Positions 37,601 to 45,899 of a stretch of DNA of 64,000 nucleotides are shown here, one piece after another; the first letter of the stretch is position 1, and each line of letters starts with the position of its first letter. The position numbers and the translations under genes are program-made. Under the pieces are notes generated by a model. That model worked only from the letters and a program-made list of their open reading frames with translations, ran no database searches and was not told where the DNA came from. Origin of the DNA: Acanthococcus lagerstroemiae (lineage: Eukaryota; Arthropoda; Insecta; Hemiptera; Eriococcidae); the NCBI GenBank assembly GCA_031841125.1, contig CM063109.1:1402321-1466320 (forward strand), given 5' to 3'.

Positions 37601-39633
37601 GCGAAAACGATCCGAAGCGTGCAAAAAAAAGTTTGCGTATGCTTCTGTTCTTTATTCATATGTTGAAATTTTACGTATGGCTAGAGTATTTTTCACCCAC
37701 TTTTTAAAACTGTACCAAAAAGTTCACGTTTGTGTCTATTTTGCGTGTGAAAGATTGCGTTTTCATGCATCGGTTTAAAAAATGTAAATTTTTCCAGTTT
37801 AGAAATCCAATTTTTCATTTTTGAAACCAACCAGTAAAAAATAATAATACTGAAATAGAAGATCAACGCTTTTTAACTTTCACTAAATTTGCCAACTCTG
37901 GAATGGGTTGAGGTGGGAGGTTCTCCCCTTAACAGCGGTACGGCTCTGTTAACAGGATACGTACGTAGACAGATATATTATCGACCTAGGTACTCGGTTT
38001 GGTCGTTGCATTTCGTGAGATACATTCTTTCGAATTCTACCAGCTAGTACCTCATAAATTATGCAAAACGGACTTTAAAAAGGCCAATCAGATGAATAAT
38101 ACAAATGCCTTATTGTAAATACCATGCTGGAGTGCGGTGCGAATCTTGTCAAGAAATATCCGTCCCTTTCTAAGAGCATCGTATTTCAATCGACAGGTGT
38201 GATAAGGATTTTCACAAAATTTTTTGCGGATATTTTCTTATCGTGTTTCAGTCGTTTGAATTAATTAGTTTGTTGCAATCGTGCGTATTTCTGGAGCTGA
38301 AGCAGTCTTCCAAATGTCGCGACCTAAAAATATTTATTTTGATGTTACAGGTTAATATAGTCGAAGTAAATACTAAAGAGTCGTACGCGGTGACTGTGAA
38401 TGACACTAAAGATACCACGTTTAGACACGTATTCGGTGCCAAATTCGGTTGCAAGTACAACATTTCTGTGTCGACTACCGCACCGAACGCTCGAGTGAAC
38501 TGGATCGAATTTGAAACATTGCAACAGATTCCAACTCCAAACCAGGTTTCAGCATATCCGAAAACGGACAAAGGTTTCATCGTACAATGGGACGACAAAA
38601 AGAACGGAGCTTTGAAGAACTTAAAGTGAGTGGACTTATTCGATAGAATGCGCTCGATTTTTCCAGTAGGTTGGCTGGGGCGTATATTTCAGAGCCGAAG
38701 GAACTGTTTCGAAACAGTACGAGAAGTTGACGGGTTATCCATTATAACCTGTAGAATTTGATTGAGTTAGGTTGCAGATGATGATGGGTTCCAGTTGAGA
38801 ATCGAAACATTAGTGAACTACTGCAGAAGGGAGGAAGGGAACCGAAATTTTCCTGAAATGGCTATTCTTTTGATTCTTCAGTGTAGTCATGCGACTGGAT
38901 TAGTTTTGTAAAATAATTTGAAGACACGTATCTGACTCTACTCGATGCATTTTCGTAGGTACAAATACGAAATTCTAGTCCACGAAGGCATCAAATTTGA
39001 CGTCGATGGCGCAAAAGTCTACACAGCCGGTAGTCCACCGGTAACAATTTCCGATGTGAAAGATGACCAGGTATACATGGTCGCCGTACGAATTGTCACC
39101 CACGATGGTCGTAGATCACAGCACTCCCAGCCGCAGACTGTTAAAAAATACAGCTGTAAGTAGAAAGAATTGTTGTAATGTCGATAGACTTCCTAATTAG
39201 TTATTCTTGTTCAACCGAAAGCAGTGATACTAAAACTGACTGTACTATCGCTTTGTTTGTGTAGCTGAACCATCTACCGAACAGCTCGGCAATGAAGAAA
39301 AGTCGGGCGGTTTCATGTGGCTGATAATTGTTTGCGTAATTGTGGCATGCAGTACCACTGGTTTTGTGTACTGGAGACGAAAGAGATCTCATTTAAATAG
39401 TTTTAAAAATCTTGCCAATAGTCATTATAATACGAGGTCCGGGTCCACTACTTTTACCGGGGTCAATGGTCTGGGTAGGTGTCGTTCACATTACTCGTAC
39501 TAGTTCACGAAACCAAGAAATATACTAATTCGTTTGTGTAATACGCTGATTCTCTATATCTGTTTCAGATATGGACGATTCCCCTGACATTCGGGAACAC
39601 TTCTCAGATGATGAACCATTAGTCATAGCCTAA
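12204..39633 (+). CDS. SORL1: sortilin-related receptor SORL1 (SorLA/LR11) orthologue, 5' end missing
   Basis: Type I membrane sorting receptor; known members move cargo between trans-Golgi, endosomes and plasma membrane. Exons by splice sites and protein similarity: 12204-12482, 14444-14718, 19359-19566, 20623-20808, 21512-21797, 22129-22321, 22439-22639, 22729-22903, 22993-23228, 23316-23541, 23623-23775, 23865-24057, 24139-24245, 27483-27612, 28363-28506, 28628-28767, 29003-29137, 30118-30346, 33022-33243, 33363-33511, 34167-34464, 35061-35287, 35398-35575, 35848-36082, 36416-36511, 36593-36739, 36967-37238, 38351-38625, 38959-39155, 39265-39474, 39569-39633. All junctions keep phase except 35575/35848. 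The sum is about 6.07 kb against 2214 codons in human SORL1. The first exon seen aligns inside VPS10, so roughly the first 250-300 residues are upstream or undetected. The domain order and the C-terminal tail are diagnostic. The acceptor at 35398 and the donors at 23228 and 35575 are the least certain sites. Confidence 0.93.
12483..14443. other. SORL1 intron (about 1.96 kb)
   Basis: The donor is CAG|GTAATT and the acceptor lies after a T-rich tract ending GTCGCAG. No gene or clear mobile element is visible inside. Confidence 0.75.
14719..18437. other. 5' part of a large SORL1 intron, no gene recognised
   Basis: This is the first 3.7 kb of a 4.6-kb intron. It contains a poly-T tract (about 17739-17756), a poly-G tract (about 17530-17541) and the diverged tandem repeats listed separately. 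No coding region is supported. Confidence 0.6.
16700..17100. repeat. diverged tandem repeat, units of roughly 140 bp
   Basis: Three imperfect copies begin near 16708, 16830 and 16980. Each has a TTCRTTTTGTTAGT-like start, a short purine-rich GGGAGC or GGGGCTG box and a TCTTGAATTTTG-like stretch. They were compared by eye, so boundaries are approximate. Confidence 0.4.
18438..19247. mobile_element. TA-flanked inverted-repeat element in SORL1 intron
   Basis: The left end TAGCCTGTTACCGTTTAGC (18438 on) and the reverse complement of the right end TAGACTGTTACCGTTCAGC (to 19247) match at 17 of 19 bases. Both are followed by AACCAAACCC within 20 bp. The outer TA on each side fits a TA target duplication, as in Tc1/mariner-type elements. 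The interior contains a 93-codon minus-strand frame that I do not recognise. Confidence 0.65.
18764..19045 (-). CDS. unknown open frame inside an inverted-repeat element
   Basis: A 93-codon frame starting with ATG lies wholly inside the element 18438-19247. The predicted protein is basic to neutral, has one hydrophobic stretch around residues 25-36 ([12 protein letters not shown]) and an acidic tail. I recognise no transposase motif or other domain. It may be a decayed piece of a longer protein carried by the element or a chance frame. It is antisense to SORL1 and far from any SORL1 exon. Confidence 0.25.
   Translation of the reverse strand: MNVNVSQYVAGLQKMCPDVCFRYLQNISVIIKLIHIPSFKIRKIKVSNPITLSKELEKIMAITGVDIHDCLITRTSIYSKEEPKAFESLESNK
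22729..24057 (+). CDS. SORL1: SORL1 exons 8-12 of those found: YWTD propeller and EGF-like module
   Basis: Exons 22729-22903, 22993-23228, 23316-23541, 23623-23775 and 23865-24057 encode an LDL-receptor class B (YWTD) beta-propeller. Its blade motifs read LYFVDG, MFWTDW, IYWVDA and MYWDDW. The exon at 23865 encodes an EGF-like module with the [10 protein letters not shown] pattern and a second cysteine cluster ending in NGTC. The introns are only 81-92 bp long. Two of them, 23229-23315 (87 bp) and 23542-23622 (81 bp), are multiples of three without in-frame stops, so an unspliced read-through frame runs across 22993-23822. In the LDL-receptor family such propellers take part in pH-dependent ligand release. 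Confidence 0.92.
24139..33511 (+). CDS. SORL1: SORL1 exons 13-20 of those found: nine LDLa repeats
   Basis: Eight exons (24139-24245, 27483-27612, 28363-28506, 28628-28767, 29003-29137, 30118-30346, 33022-33243, 33363-33511) encode nine LDL-receptor class A repeats. Each has six cysteines and the calcium-binding acidic end: CGDNSDE, CPDHSDE, CRDGSDE, CPDGLDE, CGDSSDE, CSDGSDE, CANGEDE, CPDGSDE and CQDEADE. Repeats five and seven are split by introns. A Pro/Thr/Ser-rich linker follows repeat five (exon 29003-29137) and another follows repeat six. Human SORL1 has eleven such repeats. The introns here are large and hold most of the transposons found inside the gene. Confidence 0.92.
24391..24574. 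mobile_element. 184-bp hAT-type MITE with perfect 8-bp target duplication
   Basis: The left end CATGCATGGGCGTCGTTC and the reverse complement of the right end CATGCTTGGGCGTCGTTC differ at one of 18 positions. A perfect 8-bp duplication ATTGACTG flanks it (24383-24390 and 24575-24582). The interior is full of GTTC/GAAC words (CGTTC-type) in both orientations, so the whole element can fold on itself. It lies in the SORL1 intron between the first and second LDLa repeat exons and has no coding capacity. Confidence 0.88.
25690..26457 (+). pseudogene. 3' part of a decayed R1-like non-LTR retrotransposon
   Basis: The + strand reads a reverse-transcriptase C-terminal segment, [10 protein letters not shown] followed by [15 protein letters not shown] (about 25735-25815). 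This is the KYLG motif region of R1/LOA/jockey-type LINEs. Frameshifted pieces follow: an ATAI-type segment, then charged helical stretches such as [10 protein letters not shown] near 26090. The region is GC-rich, unlike the AT-rich intron around it. The 3' end at about 26457 is supported by the second copy at 1346-1456, which stops at the same place. The 5' part, including the YXDD motif, is missing or unreadable. R1-type elements are typical of arthropods. Confidence 0.55.
27017..27377. mobile_element. inverted-repeat element (~360 bp) in SORL1 intron
   Basis: The left end CGTGCATCTAAAA-AGGTCCCAC and the reverse complement of the right end ACGTGCATCTAAAAGAGGTCCCAC match almost perfectly over 23 bp. 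The flanks CACAAATATATA (27005-27016) and CACAAATGTATA (27378-27389) differ at one base and may be a long target duplication or part of the element. The superfamily is not assigned. It ends about 95 bp before the exon that starts at 27483. Confidence 0.65.
30819..32673. mobile_element. 1.85-kb element with CCAGG-type inverted ends
   Basis: The left end CCAGGGTGTCCATTC (30819 on) is matched by the reverse complement of the right end CCAGGATGTCCATTC (to 32673), and TAT flanks both ends. Next to each end, CTGGAAAACCTGGAAAAGTC-type words occur, as in a widespread group of insect inverted-repeat elements. The interior shows no sustained transposase frame and contains a smaller MITE (32221-32383). 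It could instead be two separate insertions of one family in opposite orientation. Confidence 0.55.
32221..32383. mobile_element. 163-bp MITE nested in the 30.8-32.7 kb element
   Basis: The left end TGTAGCGTTGGTACGGGTTG and the reverse complement of the right end TGTAGCGTTGGTACTGGTCG match at 18 of 20 bases, and similarity continues past GAACCT to GCCGAAAG. The flank CTAC is present on both sides. Moving the boundary gives a TA duplication instead, so the superfamily is open. It is non-coding. Confidence 0.75.
34167..39155 (+). CDS. SORL1: SORL1 exons 21-29 of those found: fibronectin III domains
   Basis: Exons 34167-34464, 35061-35287, 35398-35575, 35848-36082, 36416-36511, 36593-36739, 36967-37238, 38351-38625 and 38959-39155 encode FN3-type domains with the usual tryptophan in strand B (VVSW, VTWSPP, LSWHR, MSWDAP, IVWHS, VQWDD) and a tyrosine in strand F. 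I count about seven, against six in human. The third is incomplete: strands after EKYEF are missing until VIAKNEL in the next exon, and the phase does not match there, so an exon is unplaced or lost. The 5' edge of the third exon is also uncertain because no AG lies directly before MKIYIEG. The nearest in-phase acceptor, at 35397, adds 14 residues. Confidence 0.85.
37547..37622. repeat. imperfect hairpin in SORL1 intron
   Basis: GCACGCTTCGAGTCATTTTC and the reverse complement of the downstream arm GCACGCTTCGGATCGTTTTC match at 16 of 20 positions, separated by a short AT-rich loop. The intron (37239-38350) otherwise shows no element. The 115-codon frame at 37431-37778 has no recognisable feature. 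Confidence 0.5.
39265..39633 (+). CDS. SORL1: SORL1 last two exons: membrane span and sorting tail
   Basis: Exon 39265-39474 encodes a short acidic stalk, a hydrophobic span of about 21 residues (39312-39374), a basic stop-transfer WRRKR and the motif LANSHY (39411-39428). LANSHY corresponds to FANSHY of vertebrate SORL1, the binding site for the VPS26 subunit of retromer. Exon 39569-39633 encodes an acidic end closing with [10 protein letters not shown] and a TAA stop, matching the vertebrate GGA-adaptor motif at the C terminus (FSDDVPMVIA). These two motifs are the strongest evidence for SORL1 rather than another LDL-receptor or sortilin family member. The large acidic cluster of the vertebrate tail is shortened. 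Confidence 0.95.
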
Positions 39634-39934
39634 CGAGTTTCTAGTTCTAGTTATTCATATTATAACGATTCTGTGATAATATTTATTTTTGTAAGATTTC
39701 ATTCCGTTGGAATGTATGTTTTCCTTTTTCGCTCTCACATTCGAACTCTCAGTTCAGAAACGGTTGCATTTAAAAGAGAAGTTGAATTTACGTGTTGAAA
39801 CAAATAACTTCCTTTTCATTTTTCTATATTAGCATTCTTTCTTCAATATTCATTTTGGTTTCGCGATGATGAACTAATATTACAGGTTTCGTCGAGTCAA
39901 TACTTATTACTTTATATTTTTTCTTTCTTGAGAA

Positions 39935-39940
39935 AATAAA
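39935..39940 (+). terminator. poly(A) signal AATAAA of SORL1
   Basis: A canonical AATAAA lies 302 bp after the SORL1 stop codon and is followed by GT-rich sequence, giving a 3' UTR of about 0.32 kb. It is the first canonical hexamer that I see after the stop. Confidence 0.75.
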
Positions 39941-40546
39941 ACCTGTACTGTAACAGTGTGTGATATTTGTAAATACTAGACGTAGATGCGTGTATACTTG
40001 TGTGTTTTATGTATATTGAATTTACCGTTTCGTTTTCTTTTCTTCTCTTTTTCTTTTATTTTCAACTTACCATTGTTATAAACTATAGAACTTTCATATT
40101 TCTTATAATATTGATAAGTGTGCAAGATGTTCGAATAACTTTATTCATCATATATTCGATGGTTATGATTTACCATAGTATTACATACAACGAATTAGTT
40201 GGTATATTATTACTTAATACCTTAGATATTTCTCTCTATTACGAGTATAATACTTAATTGCATGACGTACTAATTTTTCTTTCATTATTTAATATACTGC
40301 TTCAAAATGTAGTATCCGTTCTTTATCGATACGCGTTGGGGAACAAATTGTAATCCTACAGAAGTAAATGTTACTTGGAAGAAAATTCGTCTTCATGCGG
40401 AATACGGTCAAATTTATGCACGTTATTGCACAACAAAATTTTCTTACATGTTGTATGATATTCAGTCAAGCTAATATCCAGCATCAAATCATCATTGAAG
40501 AAGAAAAATTAAGGCTTACGACATTTTACCACGTAATTGTCGGTAT
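39941..40546. other. intergenic stretch after SORL1
   Basis: AT-rich DNA between the SORL1 poly(A) signal and the foldback element. No coding region is supported. Confidence 0.6.
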
Positions 40547-42738
40547 ACAGGGTTAGTCAGTTTAAAACGCAGCATAGGAAAATCCCGTTCACTGCGTGTT
40601 AATGTGACTAGACGGACGCGGTGCGTACTGCGTACACTCGTATTATGATAAGCCAGTGCAACGACGGAACTGCTTAGTCAGTTCAAAACGCAGCATCAAA
40701 AATCTTGTTTACAAGTGAAGCGTACTCGGTGCATCTCTTTTTTTTTTCAACAATGAATTAGTGAAGCGTACTCGGTGCGTTTCTTATTCAATAATCTTCG
40801 GGGGAAATCTCCAATAATTTTCGAAGAATTTCATCGAAAATCTTTGGGAAAATCTTCCAATGATTTTCGAGGAATTTCACTGGAAATTTTCGGAAACAAA
40901 TTCCGGTAATTTTTGATACAACTAACCTCCAGGAAAAATATTCTCCGAAGAGATTCATCTAAAATCTTCGGGAATAATTTTCGATGATCTTTAAGGAATT
41001 TCATGAGAAATTTTTTGGAAAAACATTCCAATAATGTCCGAAGAATCTCACTGGAAATCTGTAGAGAAATTCGGGAAAAATCTCGGATGATTTTCAAAGG
41101 AAGTTCATCAGAGATGGAAAGAAAATCTGAAAATTTCCAAAGAATTTTATCGGAAATCTTTTGAGAAAATCTCCAATATTTTCCAACAAAAAACTACTTC
41201 TGGAAAATCTCCCAATAACTTTGTAAGTATTTCAAAGGAAATAATTCGGAGGGGGGACTCCGTCAGTTCTTAAACAATTCAATAAAAAATCTCCCGCAGA
41301 ATTTCTTCGGAAATCTTTTGAGAGAATTTTCAATATTTCCAACAAAAAATTACTTCAAGAAAATTTCCCGACTACTTTGGAAGTATTTCATATGAAATAT
41401 TGGGCGGTGGGGGGGAACTACGTCAGTTTTTGAAAAATTTAATCGAAAATCTTCAGGAAGATCTTCGAGAAATTTCATCCGAAACTTCGGGGAAAATCTC
41501 TTAATGATTTTTACAAAATTTTAGCAGAAATTTTTGCTGAAAAAATTCGATAATGTCCCAAGAATTTGCATTGGAAAATTTTCAATCAATGAATTTCTTG
41601 GCCAATTTTCGAAAAGATTCCCATGACTGTTGAAAAACATCTTCGATAATTTCCAAAGGAATTTATCGGAAATCTTCAGCAAAATGTCCAATGTTTTCCG
41701 AAGAAATTCTTTAAAACTCTTCGGGGGAGTTTTCCGATAATTTTTGAAGAATTTCACAAGAAATATCCGGGAAAAATCTCCGGTGGAATTTTAAACTGCA
41801 TAACCATGCAGAAATTATCAAAACTGTTTCTAAAAATTCTTTAAAAATTATCGGAGATTTTTTCCGAAGATTTACAATGAACTTCTTGGGACATTATCGA
41901 ACATTTTTTCTGAAGATTTTTGATAAAATTCTCTACAAACCATCGCGGCTTTTTCCCCCGAATATTTCCTAGGAAATTCTTCCAAAATTATCGGGAAATT
42001 TTCTCGACGAATTTCATAATGTTACGTTTTGGAAAACATTGGAAATTTCTTCTGAAGATTTCTGATAAGATTCTTCAGAAATTATCGTTTTTTTTTCTCT
42101 CTCAAAGATTTTCGATAAAATTCTTTAGATGTCATTGGAGAATTTTCCCGGAGATGTTCTCCGTAGATTTTCGATGAAATTCTTCGGAGAACATTTTACC
42201 TGCAGATTGCCGATAAAATTCTTCAAAATCTGTCGGAGTTTTCCCATGAATATTACCTGTGAAATTCTTAAGAATGAACGGAAAACTCCCCGGAAGATTT
42301 TGAAAAAGTTCTCTAGAAAACAGAGATTTTTCGGAAATTATTCCAAAAATTTTCGATAAAATTCCTTAGAAGTCATCGGAGAATTTTCCCGAACATTTTT
42401 CCTGAAGATTTTCGATGAAATTCCTCAAAAACCACCGGAGTCCCCCCCCCCGCACCCGGATATTTCCTAATCGGAACATTTTCCCGAAGAATTTTAATGA
42501 AATTCTTTGGAAAACATTGGAAATTTTTTCTAAAGACTTCCCTTGAGATTCTTCGGAAATTATCGGATTTTGTTTCCTCAAAAATTGTTGATGAAATTTT
42601 TCGAAAATCATCGGACACTTTCCCCTCATCCCTGAGAATTATTTTATCCTTTTGAAAAAATGAGAAACGCACCGAGCACGCTTTAAGACGACGTGAACGA
42701 GATTTTTCATGCTGCGTTTTAAACTGACTAACCCTGTA
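40547..42738. mobile_element. 2.2-kb foldback element with two opposed arrays of ~45-50-bp units
   Basis: The left end TATACAGGGTTAGTCAGTTT (continuing AAAACGCAGCAT) and the reverse complement of the right end are identical over 32 bp. A second partial copy of the terminal domain starts at about 40673 and matches the right end further in (AAAATCTYGTTYAC, then CTCGGTGCRTYTCT). From about 40795 to 41790 a diverged unit of 45-50 bp (core GAAGAATTTCATCGGAAATC) repeats in one orientation. From about 41820 to 42660 it repeats in the opposite orientation (GATTTTCGATAAAATTCTTC). The arms can therefore pair along their length, with the axis near 41800. There is no coding frame beyond chance frames created by the repeats. 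Confidence 0.85.
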
Positions 42739-43084
42739 TATACTACTGCTTGTACAGTTCGTCTAGGAATGTTGAATGCGATGCTATAAAAACAGAATTT
42801 AAGTAGTTTTCATTCTCAGTTCACTTAATCTTTTCCTGTACAAAACCATCATAATACCATGTACAATTACAATTTTTCCTTACAACTTTAATTTTCGAAA
42901 ACTGAACTAAAATGTAAGTATTATTTATTTTATCAGAGCAAATTATTTTCACTATTGAAACTGGAAAACCAAACAGAAAAAGCATGCAATATGGAGGGTA
43001 CTGCTATACATTTCAATTTGAAAAGTAGAAAAGCCCTTCATACAGGGAGCTTAAGGTACTTTCTCCTACATCAAGTATTATTTG

Positions 43085-43392
43085 CAGGGCCAGATTTAGG
43101 GGGAGCCCAGGGGGCCCCGGGCCCGCACATTTTTCATTACATGCTTGTACAGACGCGCGCTACATACGCTCACGTATAATATAGAAATACCTTTGTAATA
43201 ATACCTCCTATAATAGCCTATAACTAATTCCGTAGAGCTGATGATGGATGTTATTGAATAGCTCTTAAAAAATAAAAAAAAACTCTGATAATAATGACGA
43301 TATTAATGATACTTAATAATGAAAATGATGATCAATGTTGCTTACAAAAAAAATTAAGGCCCCGGGCATGCAAGTGCCTAAATCAGGCACTG
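43085..43392. mobile_element. 308-bp hAT MITE with perfect 8-bp target duplication
   Basis: The left end CAGGGCCAGATTTAGG and the reverse complement of the right end CAGTGCCTGATTTAGG differ at two of 16 bases. ATTATTTG is duplicated perfectly at 43077-43084 and 43393-43400. Just inside both ends are CCCGGG-containing blocks. It is non-coding with an AT-rich centre. Confidence 0.88.
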
Positions 43393-44191
43393 ATTATTTG
43401 AAGACTGAGACAATGGCGCCCCTATATCCAGAAACCAGCAACAAGTCTGAGCTTGTCTTGTTGATGTCACACAAAAGTTCTGTTTCTTTTTGTTATAATC
43501 CCAACCAATATGGATTTCTTGGCTGCAAATGTATTTTGTTTAAATTCATAATGAACATTTTCTCGTCAGTCAAAAAACGAGATTCGAAACTAAAACGAAC
43601 TTTTTATTTACACTACCAACAACGTGAACATGAAGACACTGACGTTGGTCACAAAACTATATGGAACGAACGAAAAACCGGGCCGTGAAAGAACCTGCAT
43701 CAAACTGATGCGTATATATATATCTAACACAGATAAAACTAATATCGCTTTGCTTACAAAAGGAAAAATCTTATCAATAACGCATTAACGTATTCTAACC
43801 GAACATCCTCCCCCTTAAAAAACACGCAGTGTTTTTTCAACAAAAAAATAAATAAATAAGAATTAACAATTTCAAATTACACTAACTACATTTCTCAATC
43901 ATTAGCGGCACAATCTTCTGAATTGATCGTAGATATTCTCCTGTAGTTGTCTTGATTCACACATTTCGAACCTGACCATTACCATCTGGGAGGACTTCAG
44001 TCACCCGACCAAGAGGCCAATTCAGTGGATCTGTCTCTTCTCCAACGACCAACACAACATCTCCAACTTGGACATTGTCTTTCTTGCTTGTCCATTTGAC
44101 ACGTCGTTGCAATGTATTGAGGTAATCTTTCATCCATACATCCCAAAATGATCAGACAATATCCCTTGTGAGCCTTAATCGACGTTGACAA

Positions 44192-45493
44192 CTAACACCA
44201 TCTAGCTTTGGGATTAGAGAGCAAATGGTCGCCAATCAGGAAGTGTCCAGGTGTGACATACTTCCCTTTTTTGGTGGAGCATAAGGGGCGAGAATTCATA
44301 ATTGCCTCAATCTGGCAAAATGTAGTGTCCATCTCTTTGAACGTGAGCACACGAGTCCCCATAGCTTTCTTCAGCAACGTCTTCCCTGTTTTCACAGCGG
44401 CCTCCCACAGGCCTCCCTGATGCAGGGACCTAGGGGCAATGAACTTCCACTTGATACCCTCAGATGAGGACCATTTGGTGACCTTTGTACATGCTGCAGC
44501 CATAGCATTTGCCGCACCAATAAAATTTTTTCCATCATTGGACCACATCTGCAGAGGTGGACTATGATGTGCAATGAACCTTTTCAGTGCTTCTAGGAAC
44601 ATGTCAGTTGATAAGTCCAATACTACTTCAATATGTACAGCGCGGGAACAAAAACACACAAAGAATGCGGCATAGCACTTATTTATCTTCATACTTTGAT
44701 GCCCAACATATTTGATATTGAAAGATCCTGCGAAGTCTACACCAACATTGGTAAATGGTTGAGCAACCTCAGTCCTTTCTCTAGGTAACTGGCCCATCAA
44801 CTGCGATCCTGTAACAGCTTTCATACGTTGACAAAGAATACATTGATAAACAACCTTCTTGATGAGATATTGGCATCCGTGAATAATGAAAAATTGCTGT
44901 ATTACAAGCAAATAAATAACATCTATACTACAATGAAAGTGTTTTTCATGCAAAAAATGTACAAACAATTTCATAAATCTACAACGCGCGGATAACACAA
45001 TAGGAAATCTTTCCTCATAAGAGACTTTACTCTGTACTCTACCATTAACTTGTATGATACCATGCTTATCAATAAATGGATTAAGTGATAGTAATGAACC
45101 ACCTTTTTTAGGCTCAAGGCCCGCTTCTAAACGTTCAATATCAACAGTAAAGGATAATTGTTGAGACATACAAATTAAGCAAGTAATGCTATGTTTACAA
45201 TAATCACTCAAACCTAAACCAGTTCCTTCAACATTATGATTGGTTTTATGCTTAAACTTATCAATTGCTTGCAACAAATACGACGTTACATTAACCAAAC
45301 AATCATAGCTCAAAAATCTTTCAAATAGAGCAAGGCTAGAAATAATTATGTTGACACTTTTTTCCATCTTTAACTCAGGCAAATCATCAATAACCTTTAC
45401 ATTAGGCCTTACAAAATCAGAAAAATATGATGAGTTCAGCCAGCTTGGCCCATCCCTCCATAGATTACACTCCTTAAACTTCTTCACTGACAT
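44192..45493 (-). pseudogene. BEL/Pao integrase (zinc finger and catalytic core)
   Basis: A 433-codon minus-strand frame. A histidine- and cysteine-containing zinc-finger region lies in the middle (HFLHEKHFHCS, then YQCILCQRMKA). The integrase core follows, with aspartates in VGVDFAGSF and WSNDGKNFIG and a glutamate in GGLWEAAVK, the D,D,E triad of Pao-type integrases. The frame ends in a stop just before the conserved C-terminal domain, which continues in another frame down to about 43896. It catalyses strand transfer in active relatives, but this copy is broken. Confidence 0.82.
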
Positions 45494-45571
45494 ACCACAT
45501 GTACCAACATCAGCAGGATTGTCAGTGGTGCAAACATAATTCCAACGTTCAAGTGGAACATTTTGGAGGAC

Positions 45572-45793
45572 CTAGTTAACACAATTTGATTCATACTGCT
45601 TTAACTTTTCAGGTCCAGTAGCTAACCAACCCAATACTGTAGTTGAATCTGAAAAACTGTGAACTTCACATATATTTAAATTCACAGCAATACGTTTCAA
45701 CAACCGAGATACTAACACTGCAGCTAGTAATTCTAACCTAGGGATTGTAAGGGCTTTTAATAGAGCAACTCTAATCTTACCTATCCTTTTCAA
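45572..45793 (-). pseudogene. BEL/Pao RNase H fragment
   Basis: A 73-codon minus-strand frame with the PRLELLAAVL motif and FSDSTTVLGWL, both typical of the RNase H domain of BEL/Pao pol. It precedes the integrase frame, separated by about 80 bp with stops. Its upstream part is cut off near 45800. Confidence 0.75.
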
Positions 45794-45899
45794 TACATTT
45801 CACAGTAATACGCGACGTGAATAAATTTTCGGGAACTTACCCGCATTCACTAACGCTCTCTATATTCATCAATAATAAACATCCTACAAAACTACGAAC

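Larger units (their letters stand above)
43896..45840 (-). mobile_element. truncated BEL/Pao LTR retrotransposon (RNase H to integrase end)
   Basis: On the minus strand the order is RNase H (45793-45572), a linker, the integrase zinc-finger and catalytic core (45493-44192) and the integrase C-terminal domain (about 44190-43896, frameshifted, with the PLGRVTEVLPDGNGQVR stretch). This order and the sequence type are those of BEL/Pao pol. The reverse transcriptase, protease and gag are missing beyond about 45840, and no LTR pair was identified. A frameshift at about 44191 and stops before 45493 show it is inactive. Confidence 0.8.

Noticed and set aside
37431..37778. 115-codon + strand frame within a SORL1 intron
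   Set aside because: No recognisable domain, biased composition, and it lies between well-supported exons; probably chance.
40795..42660. CRISPR-like array of short repeats
   Set aside because: Units are diverged, contiguous without unique spacers and reverse orientation halfway; the context is a eukaryotic transposable element.
40831..42672. Several 75-100-codon frames rich in Phe, Lys and Arg
   Set aside because: All come from the ~45-50-bp units of the foldback element read in different frames; they are not genes.
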